DNA of 64,000 nucleotides from Streptococcus sp. 2342. Its GTDB lineage: Bacteria > Bacillota > Bacilli > Lactobacillales > Streptococcaceae. Under the pieces are notes generated by a model that did no database searches, was not told the DNA's origin, and saw nothing but the letters and a program-made list of their open reading frames with translations. Position 1 is the stretch's first letter, and the number at the start of each line of letters is the position of its first letter. The stretch is from positions 248,001 through 312,000 of the forward strand of contig NZ_VMLR01000003.1 in assembly GCF_013276795.1 (NCBI RefSeq), read 5' to 3'. Below are positions 42,901 through 51,626 of this stretch, one piece after another. The translations under genes and the position numbers were made by a program.

Positions 42901-43594
42901 TAAGGGTGAAACTGGCGAAGGTGAATATGTCGTTCCATTTACAGCTCGTATGCGTGTAGAAGTTGGAGACCAAGTAGCGCGTGGTGCTGCTCTTACAGAA
43001 GGTTCTATCCAACCAAAACGTCTCCTTGCAGTTCGTGATGTCTTGTCAGTTGAAACTTACCTTCTCGGTGAAGTACAAAAAGTTTACCGTAGCCAAGGGG
43101 TAGAAATCGGTGACAAACACATCGAGGTAATGGTTCGTCAAATGATTCGTAAAGTCCGTGTCATGGATCCAGGAGATACAGACCTTCTCATGGGTACCCT
43201 TATGGATATCAATGACTTTACAGATGCCAACAAAGATGTCCTTATCGCAGGTGGAGTTCCAGCGACTGGTCGTCCAGTCCTTATGGGAATTACCAAAGCC
43301 TCACTTGAAACCAACAGTTTCTTGTCAGCGGCTTCCTTCCAGGAAACAACTCGTGTCCTTACTGACGCGGCTATCCGTGGTAAGAAAGACCATCTCCTTG
43401 GACTCAAGGAAAATGTTATCATCGGTAAGATTATCCCAGCAGGTACTGGTATGGCCCGTTACCGTAACCTTGAACCACATGCTGTCAACGAAGAAGAATA
43501 CCTTAATCCTTCAGTAGAGGAAGAAGGGAATGAAGAAACAACAGAAGTAGTTGTGGATACTGCCGTTGAAACTGTGGAAGAAACAGTAGAATAA
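39917..43594 (+). CDS. rpoC: RNA polymerase beta' subunit
   Basis: A 1225-residue subunit starting with GTG behind GGGAAG. The zinc ribbon CACGKYK...CDRCG (about residues 60-80), the catalytic magnesium site NADFDGD (about 450), the bridge-helix and trigger-loop region [17 protein letters not shown] (about 940) and the acidic C-terminus of streptococci are all present. Co-transcribed with rpoB; ends before a terminator. Confidence 0.97.
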   Translation: MVDVNRFKSMQITLASPSKVRSWSYGEVKKPETINYRTLKPEREGLFDEVIFGPTKDWECACGKYKRIRYRGIVCDRCGVEVTRTKVRRERMGHIELKAPVSHIWYFKGIPSRMGLTLDMSPRALEEVIYFAAYVVIDPKDTPLEHKSIMTEREYRERLREYGYGSFVAKMGAEAIQDLLKQVDLEKEIAELKEELKTATGQKRVKAIRRLDVLDAFYKSGNKPEWMILNILPVIPPDLRPMLQLDGGRFASSDLNDLYRRVINRNNRLARLLELNAPGIIVQNEKRMLQEAVDALIDNGRRGRPITGPGSRPLKSLSHMLKGKQGRFRQNLLGKRVDFSGRSVIAVGPTLKMYQCGVPREMAIELFKPFVMREIVARDIVQNVKAAKRLVERGDERIWDILEEVIKEHPVLLNRAPTLHRLGIQAFEPVLIDGKALRLHPLVCEAYNADFDGDQMAIHVPLSEEAQAEARILMLAAEHILNPKDGKPVVTPSQDMVLGNYYLTMEEAGREGEGMVFKDRDEAVMAYRNGYVHLHSRVGIATDSLNKPWTEEQKHKVLLTTVGKILFNDIMPEGLPYLQEPNNANLTEGVPAKYFLPLGGDIKEAISNLELNPPFKKKNLGNIIAEIFKRFRTTETSALLDRMKNLGYHHSTLAGLTVGIADIPVVDDKAEIIEESHKRVEQITKQFRRGMITDDERYNAVTAEWRAAREKLEKRLIANQDPKNPIVMMMDSGARGNISNFSQLAGMRGLMAAPNGRIMELPILSNFREGLSVLEMFFSTHGARKGMTDTALKTADSGYLTRRLVDVAQDVIIREDDCGTDRGLLIRSIAEGKEMIESLEERLNGRYTKKTVKHPETGAVIIGPNELITEDKAREIVNAGVEEVTIRSVFTCNTRHGVCRHCYGINLATGDAVEVGEAVGTIAAQSIGEPGTQLTMRTFHTGGVASNTDITQGLPRVQEIFEARNPKGEAVITEVKGQVTAIEEDASTRTKKVFVKGETGEGEYVVPFTARMRVEVGDQVARGAALTEGSIQPKRLLAVRDVLSVETYLLGEVQKVYRSQGVEIGDKHIEVMVRQMIRKVRVMDPGDTDLLMGTLMDINDFTDANKDVLIAGGVPATGRPVLMGITKASLETNSFLSAASFQETTRVLTDAAIRGKKDHLLGLKENVIIGKIIPAGTGMARYRNLEPHAVNEEEYLNPSVEEEGNEETTEVVVDTAVETVEETVE

Positions 43595-43600
43595 AAGAGA

Positions 43601-43633
43601 ATGAGAGAGCCTTCGGGTTCTCTTTCTCTTTTC
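43601..43633 (+). terminator. Terminator after rpoC
   Basis: GAGAGAGCC, loop TTC, GGGTTCTCTTTCTCTTTT. Confidence 0.8.
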
Positions 43634-43674
43634 TGAAAATTTTCTCCATTTTTCCATGAAATGTGGTAAAATAA

Positions 43675-43872
43675 TACTCAATGAAAATCAAAGAGCAAAC
43701 TAGGAAACTAGCCGCAGGTTGCTCAAAGCACTGCTTTGAGGTTGTAGATAGAACTGACGAAGTCAGCTCAAAGCATTGCTTTGAGGTTGTGGATAGAACT
43801 GACGAAGTCAGTAACCATACCTACGGCAAGGCGACGTTGACGTGGTTTGAAGAGATTTTCGAAGAGTATAAA
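43675..43872 (+). repeat. BOX element (boxA-boxB-boxB-boxC)
   Basis: A full BOX with two boxB units: each has GCTCAAAGCA(C/T)TGCTTTGAG and GATAGAACTGACGAAGTCA. The boxA head and boxC tail are intact. It lies between rpoC and ndk and remains open in the ndk reading frame, creating a 73-residue N-terminal extension on paper. Confidence 0.93.
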
Positions 43873-43899
43873 AGAAAGAAGCTGACAAAGGAGACGGGT

Positions 43900-44313
43900 A
43901 TGGAACAAACATTTTTTATCATTAAACCAGATGGTGTAAAAAGAGGACTAGTGGGTGAGGTGTTGAAACGCATCGAACAACGTGGATTTACAATCGAAAA
44001 ATTGGAGTTGCGTTCACAGGTTTCAGAAGAGTTGATTGACCAGCACTATCAGGACTTGGTTGGTCAAAGTTTTTACCCGCCGATTCGTGAATTTATGACT
44101 TCAGGACCGGTTCTTGTAGGTATCATTTCTGGTCCCAAAGTAATCGAAACTTGGCGGACTATGATGGGTGCGACTCGTCCAGAAGAAGCTTTACCAGGAA
44201 CTATTCGAGGTGATTTTGCAAAAGCTGCTGGAGAAAATGAGGTTATCCAAAATGTTGTACATGGTTCAGATTCAGAAGAGTCAGCTAAGCGAGAAATTGC
44301 TCTTTGGTTTTAA
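43900..44313 (+). CDS. ndk: Nucleoside diphosphate kinase
   Basis: A 137-residue kinase equilibrating nucleoside di- and triphosphates. It opens [13 protein letters not shown] (substrate lysine at residue 10), has [15 protein letters not shown] near 90-105 and the phospho-histidine in NVVHGSDS near 118. The ATG at 43900 behind AAAGGAGA gives the exact family length; the upstream in-frame ATG at 43681 lies in a BOX repeat and is not the start. Confidence 0.95.
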   Translation: MEQTFFIIKPDGVKRGLVGEVLKRIEQRGFTIEKLELRSQVSEELIDQHYQDLVGQSFYPPIREFMTSGPVLVGIISGPKVIETWRTMMGATRPEEALPGTIRGDFAKAAGENEVIQNVVHGSDSEESAKREIALWF

Positions 44314-44383
44314 GAGTGGATTGGCTCAATCAATTGGTTAAAAGCTCATTTGAATAGAAAGTATAGTCAATTAGTTTAAGACA

Positions 44384-44432
44384 TGACGCATGATATCAAA
44401 CTTTTTAGTTTTTGATATGGTGCGTTTTTTGA
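44384..44432 (+). terminator. Terminator-like hairpin after ndk
   Basis: CGCATGATATCAAAC pairs with GTTTTTGATATGGTGCG, followed by TTTTTTG. It may belong to the mobile debris that begins at 44353. Confidence 0.7.
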
Positions 44433-44445
44433 TTAAGTGACTATT

Positions 44446-44620
44446 AGTTCGTCTCGCTCCGTTAGGTGCGAGACAAAAAAATACCCGCTATGCGGGTGCG
44501 CGTCGAAGGTTATACAAAAAACTCCGAGCACGATACAATAAAAGGTGTTCAAGCCAATTGTAAAGCGAAAGGAGAAAAATATGGCACAAAGGGCTCTTTT
44601 GTTCTGTTCTTGTTTCAATT
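44446..44620 (+). mobile_element. IS200-like left end with truncated tnpA start
   Basis: Two hairpins, GTCTCGC/GCGAGAC (near 44452-44474) and ACCCGC-TAT-GCGGGT (44483-44497), precede a good AAAGGAG and an ATG at 44581 whose first codons read MAQ, as in streptococcal IS200-group TnpA. The frame then diverges and stops after 13 codons; the rest of the transposase is missing. IS200/IS605 elements carry such subterminal hairpins. The family call rests on recall of the element's left end. Confidence 0.5.
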
Positions 44621-44832
44621 GACTATATTTCTATACTTTTTCTTCCTTTCTCTGTGAAAATCGCAAGTTTTTCCCACTTTTTCTCGATGATTTCAATACT
44701 GAAACAACATCTTTCCAGAACTTCAATAATTTCTTTTTGTGTTAAATCATTATTTAACTAAATCTTTGGAGGCAATACGTTTTCAAAGCTACTTTTTATC
44801 ATAGATTTTGAGCCTTCAACACATATTACTAA

Positions 44833-44978
44833 GCCAAAAATGCTCTAAATTTTTGAAATTCTAACAAATCCCACTCAACTTCATCATCATTTTTGACTTT
44901 CACAATATCTTCCTCAAAATAACATGGAATAAAGATAGTTTTCTTTTGAAATGGGTTCAGAAGTAACCGTATCAAGTG
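44833..44978 (-). pseudogene. Possible remnant gene after the bacteriocin transporter
   Basis: On the minus strand from about 44978 an open frame reads LIRLLLNPFQKKTIFIP and continues with an acidic stretch to EFQKFRAFLA and a stop. There is no ATG; a TTG is possible. It directly follows the ABC ATPase gene and might be the end of an immunity gene. I do not recognise it. The bases from 44640 to 44832 show nothing else. Confidence 0.25.
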
Positions 44979-44993
44979 CTAATAATGGTTGAG

Positions 44994-45650
44994 TTAATTT
45001 ACAAGAACTGACTCCAGTGAAATAATCCTATCACATTGCCGTGCTTGCTCCATGTTATGCGTAACAACCAAAATTGTTTTACCAAATTGATCTCTCAAAG
45101 TTCGAATCAAATCGAATGCTTTTTGAGACATTTCAGGATCTAAAGATCCGGTTGGTTCATCTGCTAGGACAATATCTCCGGGCTTTAAAATAGCTCTCAC
45201 AATCGCAATTCTCTGCTGTTCACCTCCCGATAATTCATTGATTTTACTATTTAACCGATTTTGTAGACCAACAAATTCTAGCGTTTCCTTGATTCTCTGC
45301 TCTTTCTCCTGTCTAGAGAAATTCGAAAAAGTCATGGCAAGCATCAGGTTATCTTTCACACTAGATGTAGAAATGAGTGCATTGGATTGAAAAAGATAGT
45401 TGATGACATTCCTTCGATAATGAACTGCTGATTGCGAATTTACCTTAGGCAAAACTTTTCCGTTGATTAGGATTTTACCACTGTCAACAGTATCCAATAG
45501 TCCAATCATATTGAGGATAGTCGATTTTCCAGAACCAGAAGGTCCTACTAAAGCTACAAATTCATTTTCCTCAATATCAAAGCTTAAGTCTTTGAAAATT
45601 TCTCTTGAACCAAATTGTTTTGATACATTTTGTACTGAAATTCTAGACAT
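44994..45650 (-). CDS. ABC transporter ATPase, lactococcin-972 group
   Basis: A 218-residue ATPase of the MacB/LolD-like class. Walker A GPSGSGKST is near residue 37, the signature LSGGEQQR near 142, Walker B IVLADEPTGSLD near 160, and the switch histidine in VTHNMEQA near 198. It is paired with the large membrane protein encoded 4 bases upstream. In lactococcin-972-type loci this pair is thought to export the bacteriocin or give self-immunity; which of the two is not settled. Confidence 0.88.
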   Translation of the reverse strand: MSRISVQNVSKQFGSREIFKDLSFDIEENEFVALVGPSGSGKSTILNMIGLLDTVDSGKILINGKVLPKVNSQSAVHYRRNVINYLFQSNALISTSSVKDNLMLAMTFSNFSRQEKEQRIKETLEFVGLQNRLNSKINELSGGEQQRIAIVRAILKPGDIVLADEPTGSLDPEMSQKAFDLIRTLRDQFGKTILVVTHNMEQARQCDRIISLESVLVN

Positions 45651-45654
45651 GAGA

Positions 45655-47856
45655 TTACTCCTTAAATGATTGTATGATACTCTCTCCTTCTTTACGGAAC
45701 AAACTGAAGTAAAGAAGCATTATCTGAAAAGCAAATGTAGCTAGTGTCATGACTATTCCCAACTTAGAACCCACCAAGATAGAAACGATTAGTTCCATCA
45801 CAGAAAAACTAATAATGAGAGAAAGCACACCAATATATCTTTTCCATGGTGAGAATCCCATAAAGTATTGGACATACAATTTTTCTTCAAATAACAAGCG
45901 GTACATTAAGACAAAACTCCAGAAAATAGCCATCATCGTAATGATGATAATCGCTATAATCGTGCCGAAAAGATAAAATGTATAACTCAGATCTTTTTGA
46001 AGACCATTGATAAAGTTCTTGACAGTTGTAAAACTCAACCGATTATCCGTTAAATCTGGAAATTCTGTTTCTAAAACGGACACTACCTGTTCCATCGTTT
46101 CCCTATCACGAATCTTCAAAAGACCATTATAGCCACTGACAACTAAGTTTGCCGACTCCATGAAATATAAATTCTCTGGTGTTGAGACAAAAATAACTGG
46201 ATTCTCACTAGTTGTACCATAAGAAATGGAATCTGACCAAGTAAATATTGGTCGATACGGTTGGTAAACCTTGAACATAAATTTCTGATTTTCTGTGAAA
46301 TTAGTTTGTAAATCTCCCGGTTTTACAGTGACACTTTCCTGTAAATACGCCTTCATCACCTCAAGTTCTTCTGTATTGAGCGTGTTAGGTAGAAGATAAA
46401 GTCGAGTACCATTCCTCATCTCTAGCAACTCTTCATCACTTAGGGGAATACCTAGCTCTTGCAGGTAATTATAGGAGAATTTCAAATACCAAAATGGTTT
46501 TTTAGGGACATGCTGGTATGTCCCATAGACTGCATCAAGGTACTCCTGATTAAGAAATTTTCCTTGGGCAATATAGACACCTGGAAGCTCAGATATACGC
46601 TGGTAAAAGTTATACATACTACGCTCAAGGGAATTTGTAGTTCCTGCATATGTACCTACATCATTTCCCTCAACAAAGCTGGATATAACGTACATATCTT
46701 CAACATTCTTCCACTCCCTAGATACTTTCATATTCTCAATAAACTGATTCATTGGAGCATCTAAAGAGTAACTGACTGCGATTAACAAACCAGCTACCAA
46801 GGTATAGAATAACAAGCAGGTTACCATTAAAGGCTTCATTGGTAATCGTTTATGAATTGCGGCTAATGGAGAAACCGAATAAACAATAATCGTTGGAATA
46901 ATGAATATCAATAGTAGCAACAAGACTGAGAGGCTGACTCCAGCAAAAACTAGAATAAACGATGATAAACCAAAACTAGACCAGCCTGACAACAACCAAC
47001 TACATAAAGAGATAATTGGAATAATGTAGATTGAAAATAGTAGAGAATTTTTGAAAAAAGCAGACCATAATTCTTTTCTATCCCATCCTAAAAGAATCAA
47101 TGTTCCGAAATGTTTAAAGGATTGAAGAACACAGATTAAGAATAGAATCAGTAAAATGAAGGCATTTACTAAGATGCTGATAGCAAGTATTATTCCCCAA
47201 ATTCCCTGATCAGTACTACTTCCAAAACTTTCTTTTGTCAAATCCTCAACAGAAATACCTGACATCTTTGAAAGATGTAACAGAAAGTTATCTCTTGAGA
47301 CAGCATCGTGGAGACCATTGATATGGTATATCCCATTAATCGTATTAGTGTTTTGGAAAGTATAATCTAATCGTTCAATGACTACAGGTGTGCTAAATAA
47401 TAAATCTGGAAGCTCGTAAAGCATATTATTTGACCCTTTGTCAAGTCCAATAGTCATACTATTATCACTATGAGATAATAAATCTGCAAATTGTTGTTGT
47501 GAGACTACTATTTTACCCGTACTTTCAAAATCTGAAAAACCAGCAGAGCTACCAAGGATGTCTATATAAATCCTATTTAGACCTTCTCCTGTATCACTAC
47601 TTTCAGAACGTTTTGTCCATATGGACAAGTCACTCTGTTCTAAAAAATAATTAAATACATCTTGTGATTGCTCTTCTGTTAACTTCTGAAGATAAACTGT
47701 TACGGTCCCGGAATGATGATTATAACTCTGCCATGACTGTTGATACTGTAAACCTGCTAAAAAAATTGCCACCAGAGCAAGTAAGGCACTCTGGATAGTA
47801 ATCAAAAACAGGATTAAGTATCTCATTTTACCTAATAATATGTTTTTGTATGTCAT
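45655..47856 (-). CDS. Bacteriocin-associated integral membrane protein (DUF1430 type)
   Basis: A 733-residue membrane protein with one N-terminal helix, a large extracellular part, helices around 220-370, a second extracellular part, and C-terminal helices around 635-720, the plan of MacB/FtsX-like permeases. It fits the bacteriocin-associated integral membrane family found next to lactococcin-972 genes. Its ATG overlaps the bacteriocin stop codon (ATGA), so its translation is coupled to the precursor. With the precursor frameshifted, that coupling may be impaired. Confidence 0.85.
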   Translation of the reverse strand: MTYKNILLGKMRYLILFLITIQSALLALVAIFLAGLQYQQSWQSYNHHSGTVTVYLQKLTEEQSQDVFNYFLEQSDLSIWTKRSESSDTGEGLNRIYIDILGSSAGFSDFESTGKIVVSQQQFADLLSHSDNSMTIGLDKGSNNMLYELPDLLFSTPVVIERLDYTFQNTNTINGIYHINGLHDAVSRDNFLLHLSKMSGISVEDLTKESFGSSTDQGIWGIILAISILVNAFILLILFLICVLQSFKHFGTLILLGWDRKELWSAFFKNSLLFSIYIIPIISLCSWLLSGWSSFGLSSFILVFAGVSLSVLLLLLIFIIPTIIVYSVSPLAAIHKRLPMKPLMVTCLLFYTLVAGLLIAVSYSLDAPMNQFIENMKVSREWKNVEDMYVISSFVEGNDVGTYAGTTNSLERSMYNFYQRISELPGVYIAQGKFLNQEYLDAVYGTYQHVPKKPFWYLKFSYNYLQELGIPLSDEELLEMRNGTRLYLLPNTLNTEELEVMKAYLQESVTVKPGDLQTNFTENQKFMFKVYQPYRPIFTWSDSISYGTTSENPVIFVSTPENLYFMESANLVVSGYNGLLKIRDRETMEQVVSVLETEFPDLTDNRLSFTTVKNFINGLQKDLSYTFYLFGTIIAIIIITMMAIFWSFVLMYRLLFEEKLYVQYFMGFSPWKRYIGVLSLIISFSVMELIVSILVGSKLGIVMTLATFAFQIMLLYFSLFRKEGESIIQSFKE

Positions 47857-48156
47857 AAGTACTTACCTACAATTCCAGTAACATTCAGCTGTACAGTTCC
47901 AATGAATTTAGAAACATGTTCTTCTATTCCAGGTGATTGCCAGCCTGAGAATGACCCGTTAGCAGTTGCTGAGTGTTCGTAAACACTAGACTGAACATTT
48001 GAATAGCTCCAAAGACCAGCAGTACGACCATAATTCCAATAAACTGCAGTACCTTTATACCAAACTGTTGCAGCTGAAACAATCGAACCACCTGCACCAG
48101 CTAAAGTCAGTGTAAGTAAAGATGTTGTAATTATTTTTTTTTATGCTTTTCTTCAT
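47853..48156 (-). pseudogene. Lactococcin-972-family bacteriocin precursor, frameshifted
   Basis: From the ATG at 48156 (AAGTGAGGG upstream) the frame enters a run of nine A residues (T-run 48134-48142 on the plus strand) and then shifts. Removing one A restores a 100-residue precursor: signal peptide ending GGSIVSA, then ATVWYKGTAVYWNYGRTAG and a Trp/Ser-rich mature part of about 72 residues ending IVGKYL, overlapping the permease start. The size and sequence are typical of lactococcin 972, which blocks septum formation through lipid II. As written the gene is off; slippage in the run could switch it on. Confidence 0.88.
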
Positions 48157-48320
48157 TGTAAAGCCCTCACTTCTTTCACTTAAAATCTAACAATAACAAT
48201 GACTGCCTTTAGAAGTATCAACAAATCAAACCCTAGTACATCGGAATCCCTTCTTTCTAATTAAAAGTTAGATAAAACAGAAATACTATATAGTTAATAG
48301 TATTTTCATCATTTAATCAA
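48157..48320 (-). other. Upstream region of the bacteriocin operon
   Basis: This region of about 160 bases between the frameshifted pheromone gene and the bacteriocin carries TATATAG near 48286 and a GAAAGAAGGG-type site near 48250. No confident promoter or ORF is seen. Confidence 0.35.
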
Positions 48321-48489
48321 CTAATCAGCCTTCCCAACATCAAGACCATTGGACTTCTTTTGTGATTGGACTCGAATCTCCAATAGTTTATTCTTCTTAA
48401 TAAACTATTGGTAAGGAATTGTATTACTAAACATAAAACACCTAGTAATGCTAATATAGCTAATTTTTGAATTCCACGATTTTTTTCAT
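48321..48489 (-). pseudogene. phrA: PhrA-like pheromone precursor, frameshifted
   Basis: The last codons encode NGLDVGKAD and a stop; LDVGKAD is the mature PhrA heptapeptide that binds pneumococcal TprA. The gene starts with an ATG at 48489 behind AGAAAAGGG, but the frame breaks twice: once in the A-run right after the start (7 A present, 8 needed) and once near 48395 in AAGAAG. Restoring one A at each point gives a 56-residue precursor with hydrophobic signal segment LAILALLGVLCLVIQFL and the intact pheromone end. It lies divergently from tprA. Confidence 0.85.
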
Positions 48490-48679
48490 TCGTGAAACCC
48501 TTTTCTTTTTCGTTATCCTTATTTTAACAGATATATTTTATTTAGCCAAGTATTTTTATGTAATTTTTGACTTTTTTTTCAGTTTATTACCGTAAAGAAT
48601 TATTTATTCCTTTAACTTGCTATTTTGAACTAAAAATTTTATAATGAAATTAAGCAAATAGGAAGGTTTATTATCTTTA
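48490..48679. promoter_or_regulatory. Divergent phrA/tprA control region
   Basis: About 190 bases, very A+T rich, between the divergent start codons. It should hold both promoters and the TprA operator. TATAAT at 48641-48646 could be the tprA -10. No clear palindrome was found by eye. Confidence 0.45.
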
Positions 48680-49543
48680 ATGAATACACTCGCAGAGAAA
48701 TTCAGATTGAAAAGAAAAGAGTTGAGACTCTCCCAACAAACTCTTGCAGAAGGAATTTGTGAACAAAGCCAGATTAGTAAAATTGAGAGAGGGCATTTCA
48801 TTCCCTCCGCAGACCTTTTGTTCAAACTCTCCCAACGACTCGAAGTGCCATTAGATTATTTTTTTAATGAACAAATTGAAATTAAATCTAACCTCTCTAA
48901 TTTCAAGCAATTATCTGCTCGACTATTAGATGATAGAAATTATGACGATTTGGAATATATTTATAGAATAGAGATTGAACGAAGTACTTTTCTAACACTA
49001 GAAGACCGAACTTACCTTGAATGGATTAAAGCTATTATTGACTTCTATCAATATGACAGTAAGTGTGAGGCTATTTCTTCATTGGAAAATATATTATTAA
49101 AAGTCTCCTCAAATACTCTGATTTATTTAAAGGCATTGAATACTCTATCTAATTTCTATTCCTTAGTGGGTCGTGAACAAGAATATGAGGCAAACTACTC
49201 TCATTTAATGGAGTTATATCAGACAAAAAATTTTGAGCATCAAGAGTTTTTATTTGGCTACATCAGAGTTCGTTACAACTACGCTCACTACCTAGTATCA
49301 AAGGGAAAATATAATGAAGCCATCCAAGAAGCTCTTGAGACGATTGAACTCTGTAAACAAAGACAGACAAGCTACCAACTGGCTCCTCTACTTATTCTTG
49401 TAGGAAATGCTGGAGCCAAATTTCTAGACAAAGAACAAGTCAAAAATTATTATATAGAAGCAAGAGAGCTGTGCAAGATTTATAACAATCCTTTAATGCT
49501 GATGAAGATAGAAAATTATTTGAAGGAATTAGATACTGTTTAG
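48680..49543 (+). CDS. tprA: TprA-type (PlcR/RRNPP) quorum-sensing regulator
   Basis: A 287-residue regulator. The N-terminal helix-turn-helix (about residues 6-60, RLSQQTLAEGICEQSQISKIE) is followed by a helical TPR-type domain (about 75-285) that binds a re-imported peptide. In pneumococcus TprA represses phrA and bacteriocin genes until PhrA releases it. Gene order (tprA beside divergent phrA, then a bacteriocin locus) is the same here, and the pheromone segment is identical to what I recall for PhrA. The regulator is intact while phrA is not. A perfect 12-bp terminator follows. Confidence 0.88.
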   Translation: MNTLAEKFRLKRKELRLSQQTLAEGICEQSQISKIERGHFIPSADLLFKLSQRLEVPLDYFFNEQIEIKSNLSNFKQLSARLLDDRNYDDLEYIYRIEIERSTFLTLEDRTYLEWIKAIIDFYQYDSKCEAISSLENILLKVSSNTLIYLKALNTLSNFYSLVGREQEYEANYSHLMELYQTKNFEHQEFLFGYIRVRYNYAHYLVSKGKYNEAIQEALETIELCKQRQTSYQLAPLLILVGNAGAKFLDKEQVKNYYIEARELCKIYNNPLMLMKIENYLKELDTV

Positions 49544-49587
49544 TTAATCTTGACATTATAGTTTTTCTGAAACGTTAAATAACCTGT

Positions 49588-49624
49588 AAGGCTGATAGTG
49601 AAATGAATACTATCAGCCTTATTT
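49588..49624 (+). terminator. Terminator after tprA
   Basis: AAGGCTGATAGT (49588-49599) pairs perfectly with ACTATCAGCCTT (49609-49620). Confidence 0.88.
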
Positions 49625-49630
49625 CAATTT

Positions 49631-49745
49631 ATATTCTTCGAAAATCTCTTTTAAACCACGTCAGCTCTATCTGCAACCTCAAAACAGTGTTTTGAGCAAC
49701 CTGCGGCTAGCTTCCTAGTTTGCTCTTTGATTTTCATTGAGTATT
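49631..49745 (-). repeat. BOX element (reverse orientation)
   Basis: On the minus strand it reads from TACTCAATGAAAATCAAAG (boxA) to GATTTTCGAAGAATATA (boxC), with a shortened boxB around CTCAAAACACTGTTTTGAG. Confidence 0.92.
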
Positions 49746-49848
49746 AGCCTCTCATGTTTGTTTAGCGTCTTAAAAAGACATTTGAGAAGATTAGAAACAG
49801 TTCTCTCTTTTCTCCTAGTATAATGATTGGTAGGAAGGGAGAGAAAAG

Positions 49849-50469
49849 ATGAAATCAATGAGAATCTTATTTTTGTTAGCTTTAATTCAAATCAGTTTGA
49901 GTAGCTGTTTCCTATGGAAAGAATGCATCTTGTCCTTTAAACAAAGTACAGCTTTTTTTATTGGAAGTATGGTCTTCGTTTCAGGAATCTGTGCTGGAGT
50001 AAATTATCTTTATACTCGTAAGCAAGAAGTTCATAGTGTCCTAGCCAGTAAGAAGTCGGTGAAGCTTTTTTACAGTATGTTACTCTTAATTAATTTGTTA
50101 GGAGCTGTTCTTGTCTTGTCAGACAACTTGTTCATCAAAAATACGCTACAGCAAGAATTAGTTGACTTTTTATTGCCATCCTTTTTCTTTCTATTTGGGC
50201 TAGATTTGTTGATTTTTTTACCCTTAAAAAAATACATGCGCGATTTGCTTGCTATGCTAGACAGAAAAAAGACGGTGTTGGTGACTATTTTAGCAACACT
50301 TCTCTTCTTAAGAAATCCAATGACCATTGTCTCACTTCTGATTTATATTGGACTGGGTTTGTTTTTTGCAGCCTATCTTGTCCCAAATTCTGTTAAAAAG
50401 GAAGTTTCCTTTTATGGTCATATTTTCCGAGATCTTGTATTGGTCATTGCTACGCTCATTTTCTTTTAG
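49849..50469 (+). CDS. Integral membrane protein of unknown function
   Basis: A 206-residue very hydrophobic protein with about six predicted membrane helices (near 8-24, 33-50, 72-92, 105-125, 138-165, 185-205) and short polar loops. I recognise no motif. It has its own promoter (TATAAT near 49819) and GGGAG site, lies between two BOX elements, and stands alone between tprA and tsaE. No functional claim is made. Confidence 0.7.
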   Translation: MKSMRILFLLALIQISLSSCFLWKECILSFKQSTAFFIGSMVFVSGICAGVNYLYTRKQEVHSVLASKKSVKLFYSMLLLINLLGAVLVLSDNLFIKNTLQQELVDFLLPSFFFLFGLDLLIFLPLKKYMRDLLAMLDRKKTVLVTILATLLFLRNPMTIVSLLIYIGLGLFFAAYLVPNSVKKEVSFYGHIFRDLVLVIATLIFF

Positions 50470-50501
50470 AGAAAGCTTGTTTTTATGGATGTTATGATGG
50501 T

Positions 50502-50616
50502 AATACTCTTCGAAAATCTCTTCAAACTACGTCAGCTCTATCTGCAACCTCAAAACAGTGTTTTGAGCAGCCTGCGGCGAGCTTCCTAGTTTGCTCTTTG
50601 ATTTTCATTGAGTATA
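50502..50616 (-). repeat. BOX element (reverse orientation)
   Basis: Same form as the copy at 49631-49745 and about 95% alike by eye, so the two flank the membrane protein gene as direct repeats. Confidence 0.92.
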
Positions 50617-50667
50617 AGTTTAGTAGGAAAATAGACACAACAGAAAAGTTTTTGGTATAATAAGAGT

Positions 50668-51111
50668 ATGTACACAAAAAATGAAGAAGAGCTACAAGCC
50701 TTAGGGGAGCGTTTGGGTCATCTATTAGAAAAGAATGATGTTTTAATCTTAACTGGAGAACTGGGTGCAGGTAAAACAACCTTTACTAAAGGACTTGCTA
50801 AAGGTTTACAGATTTCTCAAATGATTAAAAGTCCAACCTATACTATCGTAAGAGAGTATGAAGGCAGACTGCCACTTTATCACCTAGATGTTTATCGAAT
50901 TGAAGGAGATGCGGATTCTATCGACTTGGATGAATTTCTCTTTGGTGGAGGCGTGACTGTTATTGAGTGGGGGAATCTCTTAGGAGATGCCTTGCCAGAT
51001 ACTTATTTAGAATTGGAAATTCTAAAAGAAGCAGATGGACGTCGTTTAAATTTTCAGGCAAAGGGTTTGCGTGCAGAAAAACTCTTAGAGGAGCTTCAAC
51101 ATGGAGTATGA
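50668..51111 (+). CDS. tsaE: tRNA threonylcarbamoyladenosine ATPase TsaE
   Basis: A 147-residue P-loop protein acting with TsaB and TsaD in t6A37 modification of ANN-decoding tRNAs. Walker A is GELGAGKTTF (about 30-39), SPTYTIVREY follows near 53, HLDVYRIE near 71 and VIEWG near 102, all family hallmarks. It overlaps the next gene by 11 bases. It is the first gene of a four-gene stretch ending before cinA. Confidence 0.95.
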   Translation: MYTKNEEELQALGERLGHLLEKNDVLILTGELGAGKTTFTKGLAKGLQISQMIKSPTYTIVREYEGRLPLYHLDVYRIEGDADSIDLDEFLFGGGVTVIEWGNLLGDALPDTYLELEILKEADGRRLNFQAKGLRAEKLLEELQHGV

Positions 51112-51619
51112 ATTGCTCATTAGAGAAGCAGAGCCTAAAGATGCAGCTGAATTAGTGGCCTTTTTAAATCGTGTAAGTTTGGAGACAGATTTTACCAGCC
51201 TAGACGGAGATGGTATTCTCTTGACCAGTGAGGAGATGGAAATATTCCTCAATAAGCAAGCTAGTTCGGACAATCAGATAACCTTACTTGCATTTTTAAA
51301 TGATAAAATTGCTGGTATTGTAAATATTACAGCTGACCAGCGTAAGAGAGTCCATCATATTGGAGATCTCTTCATTGTGATTGGAAAAAGATATTGGAAT
51401 AATGGCTTGGGAAGTTTGTTGCTAGAAGAAGCGATAGAGTGGGCACAAGCAAGTGGCATTCTACGTCGTCTCCAACTGACTGTTCAAACTCGTAATCAAG
51501 CAGCAGTTCATCTTTATCAAAAGCATGGCTTTGTCATTGAAGGTCGCCAAGAGCGTGGGGCATATATAGAAGAAGGGAAATTTATCGATGTTTACTTGAT
51601 GGGTAAACTGATCGATTAG
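51101..51619 (+). CDS. GNAT-family N-acetyltransferase
   Basis: A 172-residue acetyltransferase with the acetyl-CoA region RYWNNGLGSLLLEEAI (about 96-111) and the C-terminal AAVHLYQKHGF motif. The substrate is unknown; similarity to RimI-like enzymes is superficial. It overlaps tsaE and is 7 bases before the LCP gene, so all three are probably one transcript. Confidence 0.87.
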   Translation: MEYELLIREAEPKDAAELVAFLNRVSLETDFTSLDGDGILLTSEEMEIFLNKQASSDNQITLLAFLNDKIAGIVNITADQRKRVHHIGDLFIVIGKRYWNNGLGSLLLEEAIEWAQASGILRRLQLTVQTRNQAAVHLYQKHGFVIEGRQERGAYIEEGKFIDVYLMGKLID

Positions 51620-51626
51620 TAGAAAT

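Larger units (their letters stand above)
44353..44637. repeat. Inverted-repeat-bounded mobile remnant
   Basis: ATAGAAAGTATAGTCAATT (44354-44372) recurs inverted as AATTGACTATATTTCTAT (44617-44634). The two bracket the terminator-like hairpin and the IS200 end, as terminal repeats of a small composite element would. The right arm belongs to the repeat family also seen at 35813. Confidence 0.5.

Noticed and set aside
43681..43899. N-terminal extension of ndk
   Set aside because: It is encoded by a BOX repeat, and Ndk proteins are about 137 residues; the internal ATG has the proper site. Kept only as an observation.
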